Source: Archangium violaceum Cb vi76
GTDB taxonomy: Bacteria > Myxococcota > Myxococcia > Myxococcales > Myxococcaceae
Reading direction: 5' to 3'
DNA: 64,000 nt
Assembly (NCBI RefSeq): GCF_000733295.1
Contig: NZ_JPMI01000291.1
Coordinates: 1 to 64,000 of the forward strand
Each line of letters starts with the position of its first letter. Within the stretch, counting starts at the first letter, position 1. The notes beneath the pieces were generated by a model. That model was given only the letters and a program-made list of their open reading frames with translations. It made no database searches and was not told the origin of the DNA. A program made the translations under genes and the position numbers. This document shows, piece by piece, positions 25,781 through 34,703 of the stretch.

Positions 25781-25900
25781 CTACGCGGAGGAACGCTGGG
25801 GCGGCAGCCGGACGCGGAAGGTCGAGCCGACACCTTCCTGACTCACCACCTCGATGTTTCCGCCATGGGCCCGCACGATGCGGCGGGAAACGGAGAGTCG
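25781..25900 (-). pseudogene. 3' remnant of a histidine kinase gene
   Basis: On the minus strand these bases encode RLSVSRRIVRAHGGNIEVV, SQEGVGSTFRVRLP and a short tail to a stop: the end of a histidine kinase ATPase domain. Upstream, in the same frame, the sequence loses any kinase similarity within about 110 bases, and no H box or N box is present. It is a dead fragment lying between the OmpA-like gene and the convergently placed unknown genes. Confidence 0.65.
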
Positions 25901-26011
25901 AGGCGGACACGGCTTCGGTCGCCTCGACGGCCCCCCCTCAGCTTGGACAACCGCTCCCGGGCTGGAGCACGAAGGTACATCTCGACCTGGGGGCGGGTAG
26001 TGGAGCATGCA

Positions 26012-26518
26012 TCATGGGAAGAGCGCCAGGTGCTTGAGACGTCCGTTGGGGAGGAACTCCGTCTCCACGTGCACCCCACCCACGCGGAACGTCAGCGCGA
26101 GCGCCTCCCGATCGCGCTCGGTCTCCACGGGTGTTCCCAGGGCCTCGCGGAACGTCCGCTCCTGGAGATTGGACGTGCGCTCCGTGCCATGCCCGAGGCG
26201 CACGAGCCCGGAGAAGGGCTGGAACCGGTCCACGAAGCGCTGGAGCAGGGACGTCTCCGGCTGGGCAACGACGATGGCCATGGAGATGATGCGATCGTTC
26301 TTCACCTCGAAAGACAGGCCACGCTCCGGATAGAGCCACCACCCCCGCTGACGCATCAGCCAGTAGGAGACGGGAGGCCCCAGGTTCTCCGCCAGGAGGC
26401 GGGCGGGCGCCCCCAGGGCGATGGTCCCCATGCGCGCCGAGCCCAGGTCCAGCGTGAGCGAGGCTGGCTGCACGGGGCGTGGCCAGCCGCGGAACATCCA
26501 GGATTCCAGAAGGCCCAT
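26012..26518 (-). CDS. Uncharacterised protein, downstream partner of the trigger-factor-like gene
   Basis: 168 residues, no signal peptide or membrane segment, rich in beta-strand-like segments, ending in TEFLPNGRLKHLALFP. I recognise no family. It starts 11 bases after the stop of the trigger-factor-like gene, so the two are probably cotranscribed. A Pro/Trp-rich N-terminus (MFRGWPRPVQPA) precedes a domain with several aromatic residues (GWWLYPERGLSFEV). Confidence 0.7.
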   Translation of the reverse strand: MGLLESWMFRGWPRPVQPASLTLDLGSARMGTIALGAPARLLAENLGPPVSYWLMRQRGWWLYPERGLSFEVKNDRIISMAIVVAQPETSLLQRFVDRFQPFSGLVRLGHGTERTSNLQERTFREALGTPVETERDREALALTFRVGGVHVETEFLPNGRLKHLALFP

Positions 26519-26529
26519 GGCTGGAGGTG

Positions 26530-27576
26530 TCAGGCGCCAGAGCCAGGCGCGGTGAGCTTCACCTTCGACATGACGTGATCGAGGGCCGCCAGCTGCATCA
26601 TCACGTTGGCGAGCCGCTCCTGCACCGCCGCATCGCTTCGCAGCACCCGCTTCAGCTCCTCGCGGGGGATCTTCGCCGGCCCCGTCAGCAGCTCCGCGAT
26701 CGAATCCAGCGCCTCGCGTTGGGGCTGGATCCGATCCCGCCGGGCGATGGCGGCCAGCACGAGGGCGATCCCCAGGCGCCGCGCGGCATCGGCCCGGGTG
26801 AGCGGATCCTGGAGCCAGGCGTCCAGCGCCTGCTGGAGCTCGTCGGGCTCGAAGGCCTTGCGCTGGAGGAGCGGACGCTCGGCCTCGACCCAGCGGCGGC
26901 GGATCTCCTCATCCACCAGCGCCGTGGGCACCTCCACCCTGGCGCGCTCGACCAGCACGTCGAGCACCTGCTCCCGGGCCTCGCGCTCGGCCTCATCCAG
27001 GCGCTCTTTGGCGAGCTCCTCGCCCAGGTGGCGCATGACCTCCGGGAGCGTGCCGCCACGCCCGAGCGACGCGATGAACTCCGGAGACCCGGGGTCCGGC
27101 AGCGTCAGCTCGCGCGCCTGCTTCACATCCACGAGGAAACGCGCCGGAACGCCGCGCAGCGCCTCGACCGGATGGTCCGGGGGGAGGGTGAGCGCGATGT
27201 CCACGGAGAGCCCGACCTGACGGCCCACCAGCGCTTCGTAGAAGCCGGGCAACAGGGGATCCGGATTCACCAGGGCCCACCCATTCTCCCGGACGGAGAA
27301 CGGGAGGATGCGCCCCTGGGCATAGCCGATGGTGTCGAGCAGAACCTCGTCACCCAGGGCCACGGTTTCTTCCCCGGTGCGGTCACGCCGCCGCGCCTGC
27401 CCGCGCACCAGCTCCGCCAGACGCTCGAGGAGATCGTCCTGGGTGATGGGCCGGGGGGACAACTCCGCGGTGAGTCCCTCGAGGGAGGGGGCCTGCACTT
27501 CCGGTAGCTTCACGGGCGCGTTGTCCAGCGCCAGCGCCGCGGGGATCTTGTTCAGCAGCCCCTTGATTTCGTCCAT
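26530..27576 (-). CDS. Trigger-factor-like chaperone/PPIase without ribosome-binding domain
   Basis: 348 residues. Residues about 65-150 resemble the FKBP-type peptidyl-prolyl isomerase domain of trigger factor: GDEVLLDTIGYAQGRILPF, then LLPGFYEALVGRQVG, then LPPDHPVEALRGVPARF. The rest resembles the helical C-terminal chaperone arms of that family, including ...EELAKERLDEAEREAREQVLD and RARVEVPTALVDEEIRR. True trigger factor is about 430 residues and begins with a ribosome-docking domain (GFRxGKxP signature), which is absent here. A paralogue that folds or holds specific clients off the ribosome is inferred. The ATG at 27576 has GAGG four bases upstream. The neighbour upstream encodes a hydrophobic Ala-rich protein that might be a client. 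Confidence 0.72.
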   Translation of the reverse strand: MDEIKGLLNKIPAALALDNAPVKLPEVQAPSLEGLTAELSPRPITQDDLLERLAELVRGQARRRDRTGEETVALGDEVLLDTIGYAQGRILPFSVRENGWALVNPDPLLPGFYEALVGRQVGLSVDIALTLPPDHPVEALRGVPARFLVDVKQARELTLPDPGSPEFIASLGRGGTLPEVMRHLGEELAKERLDEAEREAREQVLDVLVERARVEVPTALVDEEIRRRWVEAERPLLQRKAFEPDELQQALDAWLQDPLTRADAARRLGIALVLAAIARRDRIQPQREALDSIAELLTGPAKIPREELKRVLRSDAAVQERLANVMMQLAALDHVMSKVKLTAPGSGA

Positions 27577-27644
27577 GGTGCCTCGCTCTGGACCTTCGAT
27601 AACACACCCGAGGCGGGGGCCGAAGGTCCAGAGTGCCGGGGCGG

Positions 27645-28652
27645 CTAGAAGAACGAGCCGACGAGGCTGGAGACCGTCGACACGGCCGCGCCCACCTGGC
27701 TGACCACGGGGATGTTCGTCGCGGCGGCGATGGAGCCCAGCGCGGTGATGCCGCCGGTGGCGAGCTTGCCCCAGTTCGGATCGCCGGTGCGGAAGGCGTT
27801 GGCCACCTCCGCCCCGAACGCGGCGGTGTCCGCCGCGGCGATCGCCACGTTGAGGCCCGGCACGAACCGGGACGCGGCCCTGCCGGCGGTGGCGGCCAGG
27901 ACGTGAGGAGCGGCCCCACGCGCGGCGGAGGCTCCCGCCCGGGCCGCGGCCTCCAGGCCCTCGGTGGCCACGCGAGCCGCCGCGCCGCGCGCTACCTGGC
28001 GCGAGGCTCCATCGAGCACCTGCTGCGCGGCCTCGCCGGCCACGCGGTTGACCACCGAGCGCGCGGCATCCGGCGCCCTCTGGAGGATGGTCTGGGCGGC
28101 CGCGTCGCGGATGCCCCGGAAGTTGCGGATCAGGTTGCCCGTCTCGATGGCGCCCTTGGCCACGTTGGCGGCCGTCGAGACGAGGCTCGCCCCGGAGCCC
28201 GCCGCCTTGATGCCGTTCTCCGCGGTGGCGTTCTGGATGAAGTTGCGGGCGTCCCGGACGGCCGTGTAGGCGGCACCCGGAAGCTGCGCGACGCTGGCCG
28301 CCGTGCCCAGCACGCTCGCGGCGCGGCTCCCGCGCGTGTTCAGCGGCTCCACCGTCGAGCGGGGCTGGCTGCCGAGGTTGAAGGGACCGAACGTCCGCTG
28401 TCCGTTGGTGGTCTTCGTCGCGAGCCCGAGGACCGTGTCCGTGACGCTCTTCACGGCGTTGGCGGCCCGGCCGATCAGGTTGATGGGCCCATCGAACCGA
28501 TCCTGCTGCTGCGCCTGCGCGTTGCCAGCGGCGGTCTGCGGCTGCGCGGCGGGCCTCGCCGCGGGAGGGGTCACCGCCGGGGTGGCCGGCCGGGTGCTCG
28601 TGGGCTGGGGCTGCTGGGGAACTGGCCGCGGATCACCGATGCGGGGGGCCAT
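27645..28652 (-). CDS. Ala-rich hydrophobic protein of unknown function
   Basis: 335 residues. The first 50 are Pro/Gln/Thr/Ala-rich and disordered; the rest is built of Ala/Gly-rich amphipathic or hydrophobic helices (for example SRAASVLGTAASVAQLPGAAY, ending AAVSTVSSLVGSFF). There is no signal peptide. The composition recalls membrane-inserting or translocator-like proteins, but I see no family signature. A CTGGAG site precedes the ATG. It lies between a ricin-type lectin gene and the trigger-factor-like gene, all on one strand. Confidence 0.7.
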   Translation of the reverse strand: MAPRIGDPRPVPQQPQPTSTRPATPAVTPPAARPAAQPQTAAGNAQAQQQDRFDGPINLIGRAANAVKSVTDTVLGLATKTTNGQRTFGPFNLGSQPRSTVEPLNTRGSRAASVLGTAASVAQLPGAAYTAVRDARNFIQNATAENGIKAAGSGASLVSTAANVAKGAIETGNLIRNFRGIRDAAAQTILQRAPDAARSVVNRVAGEAAQQVLDGASRQVARGAAARVATEGLEAAARAGASAARGAAPHVLAATAGRAASRFVPGLNVAIAAADTAAFGAEVANAFRTGDPNWGKLATGGITALGSIAAATNIPVVSQVGAAVSTVSSLVGSFF

Positions 28653-28829
28653 GGAGAACTCCAGGGAAATCGAAGAGAAAAACCGTCACCCCAGATTATC
28701 GCGAGCCCGTGGAGAATGTTGCTGGTCCGCGAACTCCCCGTCTTGTGCTGCATTGTGGGATGGATGCCTGCCCGGGGGTCAGCCGCCCCGCTTCTTCGGG
28801 GAGGCTGATCGCCAGCCGGGGAAGCCTGG

Positions 28830-29138
28830 TCAGAGGTCCAGCTGCCAGAGCTGGTTGTCCGCCCCGTCGCGCTTCATGGGGTAGGTGATGATCCGCCCCG
28901 AGCCATCCGTCTTGCCGCCCTCGATGTCGAGCACGAGGCCGTTGAGCTGGCTCTGGATGTAGTAGGTGCCGCGGCCGCGGCCAGGCACGAGTTGCCACAC
29001 CTGATTGGGCTGGCCGGTGGCCTCCCAGGTGATGACGGGGGTGCCCGCGGCCTTGTTGGCTCCCTGCACGTCGAGCACGAGCCCGTTGAGCCGGCTGCGG
29101 ATGAGGTAGCCGCCCCGCGTGGGCACCAGTGCCAGCAT
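28830..29138 (-). CDS. Small ricin-type (beta-trefoil) lectin-like protein
   Basis: 102 residues made of two ricin-B repeats: NGLVLDVQGAN...NQVWQL and NGLVLDIEGGK...NQLWQL, each ending in the family's QxW motif. A full beta-trefoil has three such subdomains, so this is either a minimal form that pairs up or a shortened gene. There is no signal peptide. A GGGAGA site precedes ATG 29138. Sugar binding is expected from the family; the ligand is unknown. Confidence 0.83.
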   Translation of the reverse strand: MLALVPTRGGYLIRSRLNGLVLDVQGANKAAGTPVITWEATGQPNQVWQLVPGRGRGTYYIQSQLNGLVLDIEGGKTDGSGRIITYPMKRDGADNQLWQLDL

Positions 29139-29332
29139 GGGACTTCTCCCTGTTTGAGGTTTCCAGGAGAGGGAGGCGCTCGCCGCCCGCTCACCCTGTG
29201 CCCTTCATGACGGGGGCGCGTGGATTTCATTCAGGGAGAAGGCACTCCCGAGCCGATTCTTGCCCGGGGGCATCTCGCGGTCACCTCCCGTGTGCCCGGG
29301 ACGAGGAGGTGGAAATTCAGCAGGCCGAGGCC

Positions 29333-29714
29333 CTACATCTGCTTCAACGCGTCCGGCGATTCGGGGAGGACCTGACCGCCATCCACGATGAGCGTCTGGC
29401 CGGATGTCCTCCATCTTCACCTGCGGAAAGATGCCGGCATTGGCGCACAGCACGTCGAGCCCGCCATGACGCTCGGCCGCCGTCCGGGCCATCTTCTCCA
29501 TGTCCTCGAGCCGGGTCACGTCCGCGGAGAAGCCACTGGCGGTGCCACCGGCCGCGACGAATTCCCGCGCTGTCGCCTCAGCCGCCTGGAGATCTCGCGC
29601 GACCACCAGCACCTTGGCGCCGTGCCGCGCGAAGACCCGGCCGATCCCCTTTCCAATGCCCTTGCTGGCGCCGGTGACGATGACTGATTTCCCCTTGAGC
29701 GATTCCGCCAACAT
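29333..29714 (-). pseudogene. SDR oxidoreductase gene with an internal deletion and frameshift
   Basis: From ATG 29714 the frame gives an intact SDR start (GKSVIVTGASKGIGKGIG...NAGIFPQVKMEDI), then becomes nonsense. Immediately after, in another frame, the bases encode GQTLIVDGGQVLPESPDALKQM and a stop (TAG, 29335-29333), the normal end of this SDR subfamily. About 140 residues including the Ser-Tyr-Lys active site are missing. Translation would run on out of frame to 29205. A dead gene. Confidence 0.82.
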
Positions 29715-29803
29715 GACGCGCTTCCTCCGGTTCCCGGACCGCGGGTTCTCGTGTTCCGGGTGAGTATAGGGGCGGCCTTCCTCTGCCCTGATATCGGCTC
29801 CAC

Positions 29804-30751
29804 ATGGATACCCCCTGGGAGCAAGGTGACCTCCAGCTGACGCCCGAACTCGTCCTGCGGCTCGTCCGCGCGCAAGGCGCGGAGCTGGACTCGATCCGCT
29901 ACCTCAACGAAGGCTGGGACAGCTGGGTCTACACGGCGCGCGACCGCCAGGGGCGCGAGTGGATCCTCCGCTTCCCCAAACGCGCCGAGGTCGTCGAGCA
30001 ACTCGACCGGGAAGTCGCCCTCCTTCCGCTGCTCGCACCGCGACTTCCCCTCGCGGTCCCCCGGTTCGGGCTCCTGGGCCAGCCGGGCGAGGGCTATCCG
30101 CACCGCTTCGTCGGCTATCCCCGCCTGCCGGGCCAGACGGGCCTGGAACGTCTGGAGGACGCCTTCGAGGTGTCCTCATACGGCGAGACCCTCGGCACCT
30201 TCCTGGCGGTGCTCCACGCCTTCCCGTCACAGGAGGCCTGCCGGCTCGGCGTCGAGGCCGACGAAAAAGGGGGACTCGTGGAATGGGCCGGGCAGTGCGA
30301 GGCGCGCCTTCTGGAATTCGGTGCCATTCTCGACGCGCGGACGCGCGAGCGGGCGCTCGAGCTGCTCCGGCATCCGCCGCCTCCGAGCACCGCGCCCGTC
30401 CTGCTGCACAACGACTTCTTCCCCGAGCACCTGCTCGTCGAGGGCGGCCGGCTCACGGGCGTCATCGACTGGGGGGATGTCGCGCTGGGAGACCCTGGGG
30501 CCGACCTGGCGGGCCTGTTCGCCTGGCGGGGCGAGCCGTTGCTCGCCGCGGGCCTCGCCGCCTACCGGAAGGGCCGCGCGCTCGATGACGCCGCCGTCGC
30601 CCGGCTCGCCGCCCGGGCGCGCTTCTTCTCCGTCCTCCATGCCGCCGACGAGCTCGAGTACGGCGTGACGGCGGGCCGCGAGGCCTACACCCGGGCCGCA
30701 TCGCGCACGCTCAGCGCGCTCGGGGATGCCTTGGATGCCGGCTACGGATAG
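29804..30751 (+). CDS. Aminoglycoside-phosphotransferase-like kinase (APH family)
   Basis: A 315-residue member of the APH/choline-kinase fold. The N-terminal lobe has GWDSWVYTA and an RFPK ATP-binding Lys; the catalytic loop is LLHNDFFPEHLLV and the metal motif VIDWGDVALGDPGADLAGL. The Brenner motif has His in place of the usual Asn (HNDxxxxH), a variant seen in some APH-like proteins. The substrate could be an aminoglycoside, a macrolide or an ordinary metabolite. Its last 10 bases overlap the stop end of the convergent lipoprotein gene. Confidence 0.87.
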   Translation: MDTPWEQGDLQLTPELVLRLVRAQGAELDSIRYLNEGWDSWVYTARDRQGREWILRFPKRAEVVEQLDREVALLPLLAPRLPLAVPRFGLLGQPGEGYPHRFVGYPRLPGQTGLERLEDAFEVSSYGETLGTFLAVLHAFPSQEACRLGVEADEKGGLVEWAGQCEARLLEFGAILDARTRERALELLRHPPPPSTAPVLLHNDFFPEHLLVEGGRLTGVIDWGDVALGDPGADLAGLFAWRGEPLLAAGLAAYRKGRALDDAAVARLAARARFFSVLHAADELEYGVTAGREAYTRAASRTLSALGDALDAGYG

Positions 30752-31416
30752 TCACAGGCGATAGGGACTTGATCGTAGGTGTAGTCGCAGATGCCTCCGC
30801 CGGGCCGGTAGTCATTGCTTCCCGACGAATGGTATTCCTGACCCGCACAGTCGGAGATGGAGTTGCAATCCGTCGTGAAATAGTAGGAGTAGTTGTCCAT
30901 GCAGCCCGCCTGGCACCAGGCTCCGCATTCCCAGGAATGGGCTTCGATCAGACATTTCTTTCCAGCAGGGCAGGGCTCGGTAACGCTCCGGGAAATCGTC
31001 TGGCCCGGATTGCCCGAGCAGATGGTCCAGGTCCCGTTGCTGGAGACGACCATGGGCCTGGCCGTCACCGTGAAGGTGTGCGTGCCGCAGGAGACAGGTG
31101 CCTTGCTGAAGGACCAGGTGCCCGTGCCACCGTCCACCCTCGACTGCGATTGCTCGACGCCATCGATGGAGAACACCAACCACACGGCGTTGGCCGGGTA
31201 GGACACCGCATAGGTTCCAGCACCCGCCATCTCCCCCTGATACGTGCTGATGCCCGAGAGGGTCAGGCTGGTGACGGCCGAGCTGGAGCACATGGCGGCC
31301 TCGGCCACGCCGAGGGTTTCCGGCACCTCCGGTGACTCGGGCACGGGCCCGCAGGCCGCCAGCACCAACCCCGTCAGCAAGGCACAGAGGGAAGAACGTA
31401 TCGGATTGAGCGGCAT
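30742..31416 (-). CDS. Cys-rich lipoprotein of unknown function
   Basis: 224 residues. A signal peptide with lipobox (LVLAAC) is followed by an Ig-like beta region (about 45-135) and a C-terminal part with about a dozen Cys residues (for example CLIEAHSWECGAWCQAGC), probably disulphide-bonded outside the cytoplasm. I recognise no family. The 3' end overlaps the APH-like gene by 10 bases, tail to tail. Confidence 0.75.
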   Translation of the reverse strand: MPLNPIRSSLCALLTGLVLAACGPVPESPEVPETLGVAEAAMCSSSAVTSLTLSGISTYQGEMAGAGTYAVSYPANAVWLVFSIDGVEQSQSRVDGGTGTWSFSKAPVSCGTHTFTVTARPMVVSSNGTWTICSGNPGQTISRSVTEPCPAGKKCLIEAHSWECGAWCQAGCMDNYSYYFTTDCNSISDCAGQEYHSSGSNDYRPGGGICDYTYDQVPIACDYP

Positions 31417-31509
31417 CGGGGGGACTCTCCAGAACTCGAGTAGAACAACGGATTCTGGAAATCCATCTTATCCTGAAAAAGTGTGATGTGCATCCAGGTT
31501 CCGTCGCCT

Positions 31510-31893
31510 TCATCCGAGCCAGGAGATGAGGGCGCGGACCGCCTCCTCGCGGCGCCGGGAGCTCTCCTGGACGCGCTGGAGTGTTCCCGCGAGCGCTCCC
31601 ATTCCCTTCGAGGCCCGCTCGGGAGCGGTGCGGTAGTTCTCGGCGAGTTGCGCCAATTGCTCACGTAGCCGCGGGTGGCGCTCGCGCACGCGGGCGGGTT
31701 CGGTGTCTGGCTTCACCTCCGAGAGGAGTGCCGAGGCGAGGCGCTGCCAATCCTCGAGGCTCTGCCCGGTGCGCTTCGCGAAGCCACCGCGCACCATCGG
31801 CCTGACGAAGAACGGCATCGACGAGAAGTCGCGCCCCGTGTCCTCGAGGGCGTTGCGGAGCGCGGCGACGAGCGTGACGGGATCCTGGTTCAT
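31510..31893 (-). CDS. Uncharacterised small helical protein
   Basis: 127 residues, predominantly charged helices (RERHPRLREQLAQLAENY), no signal peptide. No family recognised. It starts 35 bases after the glycosyltransferase stop and could be the last gene of the P450-glycosyltransferase operon, although nothing in the sequence ties it to that pathway. Confidence 0.6.
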   Translation of the reverse strand: MNQDPVTLVAALRNALEDTGRDFSSMPFFVRPMVRGGFAKRTGQSLEDWQRLASALLSEVKPDTEPARVRERHPRLREQLAQLAENYRTAPERASKGMGALAGTLQRVQESSRRREEAVRALISWLG

Positions 31894-31928
31894 GGGGCGT
31901 GCAGCCTAACCCCACCGGCCCCCGGGCC

Positions 31929-33341
31929 TCAGGCGGAACGTGAGGTGGCGCCGGCCGAGGTGTTCTCGAGTAACGTGAGCAGTGACACCAGCCCCTCGCG
32001 CGTGAGGGTGCGCGGTGCTCCCTCGGGGAGGCGCACCGGAGCGCGCCGCCTGGCCAACAGGGCGATGAGGGCGGAGGCCGTTCCCGTGCCCTCGGTGTCC
32101 GCCAGCTGTTGGCGCAGGGCCTCGGCCCGGGTGCGGAAGCCCGGCTCCTCGCGCAGCCGCGTCATCGCCCGGCGGACCCCGTTCTCGGACAGCGAGCCCA
32201 TGGGCAGGAACAGTCCGGCGCCGAGGTACTCCACCCGTCGCGCGTTGTCGTGCTGCTCGCCGCCCACGGGCACCACCAGCAGGGGCCTGCCCGCGGCCAG
32301 CGTCTCGTTGGTGGTGTTGTTGCCTCCATGGCCGATGACGAGGTCCACCTTCGGGAGCAGATCCACCTGGGGCACGCGGCGGAAGAGCAGCACGTTGGAG
32401 GGCAGGGGACCGGAAGCGAGCGCCGGGTACGCGGCTCCTCCACTCACCACCACCTGGACGCCCGGCACGTCGAGCCCCCGGAGGATGGTGCGGAACACCT
32501 CGGGCTTGTCGTTGAAGACGGTGCCGAGCGACACGTAGACCTTGAAGGCGTCCGCACGCAGCTTGTCGAACGGGAAGCCCTCTTCGTCGGTGCCTCGCCG
32601 CGTGGAGAAGCAGGGACCGATGTAGAAGGTGCTCGGCCCCAGGTTGGTGCGAGGCGCCTCGATGGCCTCGTGGCTCACCACCAGGTTGAGCCAGGGCGAG
32701 GCGGGGGCGCGCAGGACATCCTCCGGCGCTGGTCCCAGACCGAACGCGCGCCGGGCCTTGCCCACCCGCCGGGTCAGCTCGGCGAGCAGCTCCGCCTCGG
32801 CCGCTTCGGCGCTCCGCAGCTCGGGACCGTCCTGCGTGCCGATCGGCAGGCCACTGCCCCAGGGAGGGATGCCCGGCCCCCGGAACGGGAGACCGCTGTG
32901 GTAGACGGCCACCCAGGGCATGCCCAGTGTCTCGGCGGCGAGCAGGGCCGGGTAGAAGGCGAAGTCCGCCACGAGCACGTCCGCGGGCCGCCGCTCCAGC
33001 CGCCGGAGGATGTCTCGCGTGGTCGCCTCCACCCCGGCGGTGAACAGCTTCAGGGCGATCCGGCTCTCCTCGTAGCCACTGCTCCGGGCCAGACGGATGG
33101 CGTGGAAGATGACGCCGAGCGCCGGGCGGAGCCGCTCCAGTGGCAGGCCCGCGCGCTCCACCCTCGCGGGCACGTCCACCACGTTGTTGAGGATGTCCGG
33201 CCGTAACCGGAAGCCGAGCGACGGCCCTCCGGGGATGAAGAAGCGGGTGGGGTGCCCGTCTTCCTTCATCCGCAGTGCCGTGGACAACAGCGTGTTCAGG
33301 TGGCCCACGGTGGGGTGGCACAGAAAGGCGATGTCGCTCAT
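31929..33341 (-). CDS. Macrolide-type (MGT) glycosyltransferase, GT1 family
   Basis: About 470 residues. The N-terminus IAFLCHPTVGHLNTLLS is the acceptor-side GT-B start, and the C-terminal donor-binding signature reads IGHGGNNTTNETLAAGRPLLVVPVG followed by EQHDNARRVEYLGAG, as in MGT/UDP-glucosyltransferases that glycosylate macrolides and other lipophilic small molecules. It probably transfers a sugar from a UDP-sugar in the cytosol. ATG 33341 was chosen for the typical family start; an in-frame ATG at 33362 abuts the P450 stop codon exactly (TAGATG). It is coupled with the P450 gene. Confidence 0.88.
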   Translation of the reverse strand: MSDIAFLCHPTVGHLNTLLSTALRMKEDGHPTRFFIPGGPSLGFRLRPDILNNVVDVPARVERAGLPLERLRPALGVIFHAIRLARSSGYEESRIALKLFTAGVEATTRDILRRLERRPADVLVADFAFYPALLAAETLGMPWVAVYHSGLPFRGPGIPPWGSGLPIGTQDGPELRSAEAAEAELLAELTRRVGKARRAFGLGPAPEDVLRAPASPWLNLVVSHEAIEAPRTNLGPSTFYIGPCFSTRRGTDEEGFPFDKLRADAFKVYVSLGTVFNDKPEVFRTILRGLDVPGVQVVVSGGAAYPALASGPLPSNVLLFRRVPQVDLLPKVDLVIGHGGNNTTNETLAAGRPLLVVPVGGEQHDNARRVEYLGAGLFLPMGSLSENGVRRAMTRLREEPGFRTRAEALRQQLADTEGTGTASALIALLARRRAPVRLPEGAPRTLTREGLVSLLTLLENTSAGATSRSA

Positions 33342-33362
33342 GTGTGCCGTATCCTGGCGCAT

Positions 33363-34538
33363 CTACCGGAGGGGCTCCAGGTGGAGCGGCAGGGCACGAG
33401 GCCCCCGGGCGATGATCGACTGGGACCAGTCGAGTTCCTTCCGCTCGAGGGAGAAGCCGCGGATACGGGAGAAGAGTGCCTCCAGGCCGAGGCGTGCCTC
33501 CAGCCGGGCGAGCATCGCCCCCAGGCAGTAGTGGGGCCCGTGGCCGAAGGCGAGGGCGCTCTGGCTCTCGCGATCGAGGAGGAACCGGTCCGCCTGGGGG
33601 AAGCGGCTCTCGTCGCGCAGGGCCGCGCCCACCAGGGCCACGACGATGGAGCCCCGGGGAATCGTGACGCCGGAGAGCTCCACGTCCTCTGTCGTCAGCC
33701 GCAGGCTGCTCTGCCCCGGGGGCTCGAAGCGGAGGACTTCCTCGATGAGCTGGGGAATGAGTGCGGGATTCTCGCGCACCCGCTCGAGTTCTCGCGGATG
33801 CTCCGAGAGCACCACCATCGTGTTGGCGAGCAGGTACACGGTGGTCTCGACGCCCGCCGGCACCAAGCCGAAGAGGAAGCTCAAGACCTCTTCGTGGGTC
33901 AGCTCACCCCGGAGCAATTCGCTCACGAGATCGTCTCCAGGCCGGGCGCGTCGCTGCTCGATGAGGGCGTTGAAGCAGCGCTCCATCTCCTGGAGGCTGT
34001 GGCGGATCTGCTCCTGGCGCTGGGGCGAGGGCTGGCTGGCGGGGATGCTGACCAGATCATCCGCCCACTGCTTCAAGCGCAGCGCCATGGCGGGTTCCAG
34101 GCCGAAGAAGAGGTTCAACACGCGGGCCGGGAGGGGCAGGGCGAACTCCGCGATGAAGTCCACCTCCTGGCGGCGCACGGCGGAGTCGGCGAGCTCCTCG
34201 GCGATGGCGCGGATGCTGGGCTCCAGGCGGCTCAGCGCCGCGCCGTTGAACGCCCGGCTGACCAGGGCCCGCAGGCGCGTGTGCTCCGGCGGATCCTTCA
34301 TGACGAGTGAGTCCGCCGTGGGGTTCCGCTCCAACCAGGGAGGCCGGAAGCTCCGGCCCAGGCCCTCGGACGAGAAGCGCCGGGGATCCTTGAGGACGGT
34401 CACCACGTCGTCGTAGCGGCTGACGGCCCACATGCCGCCCGGCTCGACCTGACGCACCGGTCCGCGCCGGAGCTCCGCGTACAGCGGATAGGGATTGGCT
34501 CTCACCTCGGGGGTCATCAGGTTCAGCGGCTGGCCCAT
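33363..34538 (-). CDS. Cytochrome P450
   Basis: A 391-residue soluble bacterial P450. The I-helix reads PAGVETT, the K-helix EEVLR (ExxR), and the haem loop AFGHGPHYCLGAMLAR contains the axial Cys. HTRLRALVSRAF is the usual C-helix segment. It should hydroxylate or otherwise oxidise a small molecule using external ferredoxin partners. ATG 34538 has GAGGAA eight bases upstream. The glycosyltransferase gene follows at once, so oxidation followed by glycosylation of one compound is likely. No polyketide or peptide synthetase is in the window. Confidence 0.94.
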   Translation of the reverse strand: MGQPLNLMTPEVRANPYPLYAELRRGPVRQVEPGGMWAVSRYDDVVTVLKDPRRFSSEGLGRSFRPPWLERNPTADSLVMKDPPEHTRLRALVSRAFNGAALSRLEPSIRAIAEELADSAVRRQEVDFIAEFALPLPARVLNLFFGLEPAMALRLKQWADDLVSIPASQPSPQRQEQIRHSLQEMERCFNALIEQRRARPGDDLVSELLRGELTHEEVLSFLFGLVPAGVETTVYLLANTMVVLSEHPRELERVRENPALIPQLIEEVLRFEPPGQSSLRLTTEDVELSGVTIPRGSIVVALVGAALRDESRFPQADRFLLDRESQSALAFGHGPHYCLGAMLARLEARLGLEALFSRIRGFSLERKELDWSQSIIARGPRALPLHLEPLR

Positions 34539-34703
34539 GGTTCCGTTCCTCGTGTGACGGGTTGTGGGAACGGAAGAGGGCAAATGACGGGCCAGTGCTC
34601 ATCGCCTCGATATTTCAGAGGAGCGCGCGCCCACGGAGGTGGATGACGTCCTGGCGTCATCGGTCGAATCGACCGGGCCGGTCTTCCAAAATGGAAGATC
34701 GGG

